A stretch of DNA of 38,304 nt, taken from positions 16,361 to 54,664 of the forward strand of contig PAXI01000009.1 of the NCBI GenBank assembly GCA_002714425.1, given 5' to 3'. Below, piece by piece: positions 33,508-38,304 of the stretch (positions are counted from its first letter, which is position 1; every line of letters starts with the position of its first letter). The position numbers were made by a program, and so were the translations under genes. This DNA comes from Chloroflexota bacterium (GTDB lineage Bacteria; Chloroflexota; Dehalococcoidia; Lucifugimonadales; Lucifugimonadaceae). The notes under the pieces are model-generated. The model had not been told where the DNA came from. It did not search any database and saw only the letters and a program-made list of their open reading frames with translations.

Positions 33508-35130
33508 TTATTTAGGTGGGTTGTTAATATTATGCTTGTTTATCCACCATTCAAAACTATCGCTGAGAGCTAACCAACTAGCTTCCAAAATATTGCTTGA
33601 TGCACCTACTGTGTACCACACATTTTTATCATCTGCAGATTCAATAATTACTCTAACAATTGAGCCAGTTCCAGAACCTTCATTCACTACTCTGACTTTA
33701 TAATCTGTTAAACGAATTGCTTTTAATTCAGGATAAGAATTTAATAATCCTTTTCTAAGTGCTTGATCAAGTGCGTCCACGGGGCCATTGCCTTCAGCGG
33801 CAGTGTGATGAATATCTTCATTGATTTTAACCTTAACAGTTGCTTCTGATAACATTTCATGTTCTACCCCATCATTTCTCCACCCAATCCCAAATGATGA
33901 CCTTCTTTTATTTTCAACAATAACCATAAAATCTACAAGCTCAAATGGAGATTCATAATTGGGTAAAAATTGATTTAAAATCAATTCAAATGAAGCTTCA
34001 GCACCTTCATAAGAAAAACCTTTTGATTCTCTATCTTTTATAAAATTTACAATTTTTATTGCATCCTCATTTCCTAGCATATTATCAAGATTAAGTTCTT
34101 TTATTCTATTTAAGATATTACTCTTACCTGATAATTCTGAGATAACAACTCCATTAGAGTTTCCAACAAGTCCAGGATCTATATGTTGGTAAGCATTTAC
34201 TTGTTTTTCAGTTCCAGATGCATGTAAGCCTCCCTTGTGAGCAAATGCACTTGATCCTACGAATGGCTGAAACTGAAAAGGTCTTCTATTGGCTTTCTCA
34301 GCTACAAAATTTGCAAGCTCAGTAAGTTTTGAAACATTTTGATCCTCAATTGCATCTACGTTCATCTTGAGTTTTAGATTTCCAATTATGCTGACAATAT
34401 TTGCATTTCCAGTTCTTTCCCCATATCCATTAACACAACCTTGTATTTGAATTGCACCTGCTTCATAAGCTGCTAATGAAGATGCAACAGCTGTATCTGT
34501 ATCATTATGTGTATGAATACCTATAACTGCACTTTTTGGTAAAGCATTAACTACCTCTTTAGTGATTTTATAAATCTCACTAGGTAAAGTCCCTCCATTT
34601 GTATCACACAAGATCAATCTTTCAGCTCCGTTGTTAAGAGCTATCTTTAATACATTTACAGAGTACTCTGGATTAGATTTATATCCATCAAAAAAATGTT
34701 CAGCATCAAAAAATACTATTCTATTTTTTGATTTTAAGTATGATACAGAATCTGCTATCATATTCATATTTTCTTCTAGTGATGTTTGTAGAACTTTTTC
34801 GACTTGGAAGTCTGATGATTTACCTACAATAGTTAAAATTTCAGCTTTTGTATCAATTAAAGCTTTTAGTGTTGGGTCTGATTCAGGATTATTATTAGCT
34901 CTTCTTGTATTACCAAATGCTGCAATTTTAGCATTCTTAAGTTGAAGTTTTTGAACCTTTTTGAAGTATTCATCATCTTTGGGGTTGGCTCCTGCAAAGC
35001 CACCTTCTATATAATGTACCCCTATTTCATCTAACTTTTGAGTTATTGCAAGTTTATCTTCTACAGAAAGAGATATTCCTTCCTGTTGAGTCCCGTCTCG
35101 CAATGTAGAATCATATATTTCAATTTTCAA
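33508..35130 (-). CDS. cimA: Citramalate synthase
   Basis: A 540-residue DRE-TIM metallolyase of the CimA type, which condenses pyruvate with acetyl-CoA to citramalate, giving 2-oxobutyrate for isoleucine without threonine deaminase. Motifs: YDSTLRDGTQQEGISLS, IEGGFAGANPKDDEYF, FFDAEHFFDGYKSNPEY, LCDTNGGTLPSE, GIHTHNDTDTAVASSL and GCVNGYGERTGNAN. The FDAEHFFDG and DTNGG segments separate it from LeuA. A C-terminal LeuA-type dimer domain follows. The start is TTG with GGA upstream. It is downstream of the IMPase gene (80 nt) and upstream of the MhpD-like gene. Confidence 0.94.
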   Translation of the reverse strand: MKIEIYDSTLRDGTQQEGISLSVEDKLAITQKLDEIGVHYIEGGFAGANPKDDEYFKKVQKLQLKNAKIAAFGNTRRANNNPESDPTLKALIDTKAEILTIVGKSSDFQVEKVLQTSLEENMNMIADSVSYLKSKNRIVFFDAEHFFDGYKSNPEYSVNVLKIALNNGAERLILCDTNGGTLPSEIYKITKEVVNALPKSAVIGIHTHNDTDTAVASSLAAYEAGAIQIQGCVNGYGERTGNANIVSIIGNLKLKMNVDAIEDQNVSKLTELANFVAEKANRRPFQFQPFVGSSAFAHKGGLHASGTEKQVNAYQHIDPGLVGNSNGVVISELSGKSNILNRIKELNLDNMLGNEDAIKIVNFIKDRESKGFSYEGAEASFELILNQFLPNYESPFELVDFMVIVENKRRSSFGIGWRNDGVEHEMLSEATVKVKINEDIHHTAAEGNGPVDALDQALRKGLLNSYPELKAIRLTDYKVRVVNEGSGTGSIVRVIIESADDKNVWYTVGASSNILEASWLALSDSFEWWINKHNINNPPK

Positions 35131-35210
35131 TTATTATTCCAATTTAAAATTTATAAAATCTTATTTTATCATTAGTTATGTCATCAAAATAAATTTTTTA
35201 ATAATTTTTT

Positions 35211-36074
35211 TCATTTTTTCATGTTATTAGATATGTACTCAACAATTTTTTTATTTCCAGATAAGATTAGTCCTTTCCAGTTTTGGATAAAACTATAAGT
35301 ATCCTCGTTATTTATGTAATCTTTTGACCATCCATGGAAATTTACGAACCTATTTTCTTTTTTAGAAAATTGCATCACGCTTCCTCCAGCTTCTTTTATC
35401 AATAGTATTCCTGCTGCGAAATCCCATGATCTAGCATAGCCGCTAATTGCGTATTGCATTTGATTATTGGCTACTAAAAAAAGTTCATAGCATGTACTGC
35501 CTAGATTTCTAATTTCTCCCAAATTCCCAATTAATTTATCAGATAAAGTAAATTTGTTTCTTAACCATTTTGGATTTCCTGATAATATACCTTTTTTAGG
35601 TACTTCAAAACTATGATTAATATTTATTTTTTTATCATTTATCCAAGTACCTTGATCTTTTATTGCAAACATAATGGTTTTTTTATGCTTAATGCTTGGT
35701 ATTGTTATAGATGATGCGACAGGGGTCCCTTTATATAAAATTGCTATTGATATAGCAAATATTGATAGTTTATTAACATAATTAGTTGTTCCGTCTATTG
35801 GATCTACAATCCACATCCAATCTTTGGCTTTTTTTTCGTTATAATCTGAATCTTCTTCACCCAGTAAAACGTGATCAGGGAAATTTTTTATCATTATTTT
35901 ATATACTATTTCTTGACTTTTTTTATCTATACTAGTTACTAAATTTTCTCCCTCGATAATTCCCTTATTAAATACATCAAAATCTCCCTCGAAATTATTT
36001 ATAACAAATTCACTTGCAGCATTTGATGCTTCAAGTAATGCATTTTTTATTTTTTTAGTTAAAGATTTGTCCAT
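35211..36074 (-). CDS. Inositol monophosphatase family protein (SuhB/CysQ-like)
   Basis: A 287-residue lithium-sensitive-type phosphatase of the IMPase superfamily. All three metal-site segments are seen: LLGEEDSD, WIVDPIDGTTNYV, and the C-terminal SWDFAAGILLIKEAGG. Substrates across the family include inositol 1-phosphate, PAP and fructose bisphosphate. The WIVDPIDGTTN form is typical of inositol monophosphatase. If the MshA-like pathway is real, it could dephosphorylate a glycosylated inositol phosphate, but that is speculation. First gene of the minus-strand group with cimA and the MhpD-like gene; divergent from htpX over 71 very AT-rich bases. Confidence 0.9.
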   Translation of the reverse strand: MDKSLTKKIKNALLEASNAASEFVINNFEGDFDVFNKGIIEGENLVTSIDKKSQEIVYKIMIKNFPDHVLLGEEDSDYNEKKAKDWMWIVDPIDGTTNYVNKLSIFAISIAILYKGTPVASSITIPSIKHKKTIMFAIKDQGTWINDKKININHSFEVPKKGILSGNPKWLRNKFTLSDKLIGNLGEIRNLGSTCYELFLVANNQMQYAISGYARSWDFAAGILLIKEAGGSVMQFSKKENRFVNFHGWSKDYINNEDTYSFIQNWKGLILSGNKKIVEYISNNMKK

Positions 36075-36145
36075 TGTAAGAGATTTTAAAATGTAAAAAT
36101 AATAATATTAATATTATAATTATAATAAATATAAAGGAACCTTTT

Positions 36146-37051
36146 ATGGATTCTAACCCAGTTACAAAATTTCATAAAGACAAAAGTTTAATTCTTAGAA
36201 TGTATTTTACGATATTTATGCTTGGAGTTTTATACGGAATTTTTTCTCTTTTCTTACTTGCTAGTGGTGTTCCTATAACTTTTATAGTTTTAATTGTTGG
36301 AGTAATGATGCTTTTTCAATATTACACCTCTGACAAGCTTGTATTAAAAAGTACAGGAGCTAAAATCATTAACGAAAATTCAGATCCGGCTCTTTTTAAT
36401 ATTGTTCGAAACTTGGCAAATAACTATAGTATGCCTATGCCTAAGGTTGCAGTGATTGAATCTAACGTTCCAAATGCTTTCGCAACAGGAAGAAATCCAG
36501 ATAATTCTGTTGTGGCAATTACAACTGGAATTAGAGAAAGACTAACTGAATTAGAACTTAGAGCTGTTATAGGGCATGAATTAGCCCATGTTGCTAATCA
36601 AGATATGAAAGTATTAGCTATTGCTAATTTCTTAACTACTATAACTAGTTTCTTGATGACAATGTTTTTTTGGAATATGATGTTTGGAGGAATGGGAAGA
36701 AATAGAAATAATGGTTCTAGTGGTATAATGATCGTTTATTTGGTTACTATCATTGTTTATTTTATAGGGCAACTTCTTGTTTTATCTCTTACCCGTCATA
36801 GGGAATATGGAGCAGATCATACTGGTGCTGAGATAACTGGAGATCCAGAATCATTAGCAAGCGCTCTTGAAAAAATTAGTGGGTCACTTGCCAGAATTCC
36901 AGATCAAGACCTTAGAAAATTGCAAACAGCTAATGCTTTTCTGATAATACCTTCAGCATTAAAAGGTGAGGGTTCGATGAATCTTTTTTCTACCCATCCA
37001 CCCGTTGAAGAAAGAGTTAAGAGGCTTAGAAACTTAAAACATAGGTTTTAG
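36146..37051 (+). CDS. htpX: Membrane zinc metalloprotease HtpX (M48)
   Basis: A 301-residue M48B membrane protease for quality control of damaged or misfolded membrane proteins. The zinc motif HELAH is at residues 144-148 (GHELAHVANQ), and the third ligand Glu is in the REYGADHTGAEITGDP segment. Two hydrophobic segments at about 20-58 and two more after the zinc motif (about 165-215) fit HtpX topology with a cytoplasmic catalytic site. The C-terminus FSTHPPVEERVKRLRNL is characteristic. An AAGGAAC site precedes the ATG. It is followed after 1 nt by pspAB, an arrangement known from Actinobacteria and Chloroflexota. Confidence 0.95.
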   Translation: MDSNPVTKFHKDKSLILRMYFTIFMLGVLYGIFSLFLLASGVPITFIVLIVGVMMLFQYYTSDKLVLKSTGAKIINENSDPALFNIVRNLANNYSMPMPKVAVIESNVPNAFATGRNPDNSVVAITTGIRERLTELELRAVIGHELAHVANQDMKVLAIANFLTTITSFLMTMFFWNMMFGGMGRNRNNGSSGIMIVYLVTIIVYFIGQLLVLSLTRHREYGADHTGAEITGDPESLASALEKISGSLARIPDQDLRKLQTANAFLIIPSALKGEGSMNLFSTHPPVEERVKRLRNLKHRF

Positions 37052-37052
37052 G

Positions 37053-37664
37053 TTGATAAATAAAATACTCCATATTTTTAAAAGCCCAAGGAAAAATCTT
37101 AACGATTGGGATGTTCTATTTACTTTAGATAAGGCATGTAGAGAACTTTATGATAGAGGAGAAATTTCGGCTGCTAGAAAAGCTGGAGTTATTTTTCACC
37201 CTGATGACAAAAACTTATATCTTTCTAATTTGCAAAAAGAATTGAATGCTGCTCTTTATACTGGTGAGGGTTCTACAAAAACTTCTTTTAGTATTCTGGA
37301 TGATTCCCACTCTACTAAATGGATAGTATTAGAAGATGGGAAATTCTATGATTTGCTATCAAGTGTATTTACTGTTGGAAATGCGATCAATAGTAATGGT
37401 GGAGGAGAAAATATTATAGGCTTAGTTTTTGAATTTTTTTTCACCGATAAACGAAACTCTCAAGAAAATACTGAAACAACGAAAGTCTACTTAATTTACA
37501 GGTATGACCTAAAGGCTTTTTATCCATTTGTACCGACTGGAGATACCAAGGGTGAAAGAAATAGAATTATTGAAAATAGATTAGGTTCTGCCTTGAAAAA
37601 TTATGGGGTAATAATTGAACCAAGGTTAGAAAAATGGCTTGGTTTATGGGGGATTCCTTTTTGA
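37053..37664 (+). CDS. pspAB: PspA-associated protein PspAB-like
   Basis: A 203-residue protein recognised as PspAB-like by its C-terminus: VYLIYRYDLKAFYPFVP, GERNRIIENRL and PRLEKWLGLWGIPF match the family pattern (FYPFAP...RRDN...EPDLERWFPLWGAP). The N-terminal NDWDVLFTLDKA also fits. No transmembrane segment is seen, so it is probably cytoplasmic. PspAB is linked by gene neighbourhood to HtpX and PspA-type envelope-stress proteins; no biochemical activity is assigned. The start is TTG one base after the htpX stop, so the two genes are probably coupled. Identification is from remembered family pattern, not from a search. Confidence 0.78.
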   Translation: MINKILHIFKSPRKNLNDWDVLFTLDKACRELYDRGEISAARKAGVIFHPDDKNLYLSNLQKELNAALYTGEGSTKTSFSILDDSHSTKWIVLEDGKFYDLLSSVFTVGNAINSNGGGENIIGLVFEFFFTDKRNSQENTETTKVYLIYRYDLKAFYPFVPTGDTKGERNRIIENRLGSALKNYGVIIEPRLEKWLGLWGIPF

Positions 37665-38287
37665 ATATGGTAAATGAATTACATAAGTCAGAGGTTGGGG
37701 TTTTTACTTCAGTTAATGGAGAAAAAACAATATTAGACCAATTGATTAATGACATAAAAGAATTTGGTTCTAGTGTAGTTAATTTAAGAGAAAAATCCAG
37801 AAAATTGTCTTCCTTGATTATAGTTAGTGATGAAGAGTTCGAACCTAAAGAAAAAATAATGGCTAGAGAAATACTTAAAGAATCTCTTTTGGCAAATATA
37901 CCTATTCTTTGTATTAATTGGGGTATGTACTTGTTTAACTCTTTTTTTGGAGGGTCGGACCCAGTTTTTATTAAAGATCACCACCTCCATAATGGTGAGA
38001 ATTCTAGGCATCCAGTGTTTATATCTCCTGGAGGTAAGTTGTCATACACAATTGGTGGGTCTGGCTGGGTAACAATACCTTCAGAACATAAATTTGGATT
38101 ATCACATAAGGAACTTTCTAGTGAATTAATATCTACTATTTATTCTGAGGACAGGATACTTCATGGAATTGAGCTTCCAGGAAAAAACTGGGTAGTTGGT
38201 GTCCAGTGGCAGGCACATAAAATTGATACTAATCCTAAAGGTTTTGACAACCTGTTACGTTATATATCTGAGATTCCTAATATTTGA
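37661..38287 (+). CDS. Class I glutamine amidotransferase-like protein with lost catalytic triad
   Basis: About 208 residues with the outline of PuuD/peptidase C26-type class I GATase domains. In the nucleophile elbow, normally GICRGMQ-like, the sequence is LCINWGMYLFN, with Asn86 in place of the Cys. The C-terminal VQWHPE motif reads VQWQAHK (His to Gln184, Glu to His186), so the whole triad is gone. FFGGS and GKNWVVGVQW keep the fold signature. TTG at 37661, overlapping the pspAB TGA and preceded by GGGGGA at 7 nt, is the likeliest start; ATG at 37667 or 37634 are alternatives. Third gene of the htpX-pspAB operon; a binding or regulatory role is more plausible than amidohydrolysis. Confidence 0.72.
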   Translation: MNMVNELHKSEVGVFTSVNGEKTILDQLINDIKEFGSSVVNLREKSRKLSSLIIVSDEEFEPKEKIMAREILKESLLANIPILCINWGMYLFNSFFGGSDPVFIKDHHLHNGENSRHPVFISPGGKLSYTIGGSGWVTIPSEHKFGLSHKELSSELISTIYSEDRILHGIELPGKNWVVGVQWQAHKIDTNPKGFDNLLRYISEIPNI

Positions 38288-38304
38288 TCTTATTGTTAAT
38301 AAAT

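Noticed and set aside
1-38304. Mobile elements, prophage, CRISPR arrays, tRNA or rRNA genes
   Set aside because: No transposase, integrase, direct-repeat array or RNA gene signature was found. The only gap over 300 nt (19596-19945) is explained by the T-box leader and its promoter.

Overview
The window is AT-rich, densely packed bacterial chromosome with 37 protein-coding genes, the first cut by the window edge. There is no rRNA, tRNA, mobile element or CRISPR array. The gene content is housekeeping and biosynthetic. A leucine-type T-box leader, an HtpX-PspAB gene pair, MshA/MshD-like enzymes, citramalate synthase, and scattered CocE, penicillin-acylase and mandelate-racemase family enzymes together suggest a streamlined free-living member of the Chloroflexota (for example a marine SAR202-like lineage). 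This placement is inferred from gene content only; no phylogeny was run. Streamlining is visible directly: all five convergent gene pairs end within 6 nt of each other or overlap, and about eight genes appear to start with TTG.

Layout, 1-10.2 kb: a minus-strand operon rph-eno-gap (RNase PH, enolase, GAPDH), then a panE-like reductase converging on a CocE/S15 hydrolase. A plus-strand run follows: D-2-hydroxyacid dehydrogenase, ilvE, a small membrane protein and a PAP2-family protein lacking both catalytic histidines. It converges on a minus-strand pair, a PIG-L deacetylase and a CpsB-like PHP protein that has lost several metal ligands. Layout, 10.3-19.6 kb: glyA, then a long co-directional run rpsF-ssb-rpsR, a membrane-anchored SurA/parvulin-like chaperone, hom, thrC, a PF13480/FemAB-type acyltransferase and an MshA-like GT4 glycosyltransferase. 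A tandem-GNAT (MshD-like) protein converges on the last gene.

Layout, 19.6-29.0 kb: a sigma70-type promoter and a complete T-box riboswitch (specifier CTC, Leu; antiterminator/terminator switch) precede ilvB-ilvN-ilvC-leuA-leuC, an unknown DUF4328-like membrane protein, leuD, and leuB. leuB has its own candidate promoter. With ilvE and cimA elsewhere in the window, most of the branched-chain amino acid pathway is present; ilvD and ilvA are not seen here. Layout, 29.0-38.3 kb: a mandelate racemase/galactonate dehydratase-like enzyme, a penicillin-acylase family Ntn hydrolase, a minus-strand group (inositol monophosphatase family, cimA, MhpD-like hydratase), and a plus-strand operon htpX-pspAB-degenerate class I glutamine amidotransferase-like gene.

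The points most worth following up are: three neighbouring or separate pseudoenzyme candidates (PAP2, CpsB-like PHP, GATase-like); a set of MshA-, MshB-, MshD- and IMPase-like genes that could make a low-molecular-weight thiol or glycoconjugate; a membrane protein inserted between leuC and leuD; and an acidic C-terminal tail on ribosomal protein bS18.
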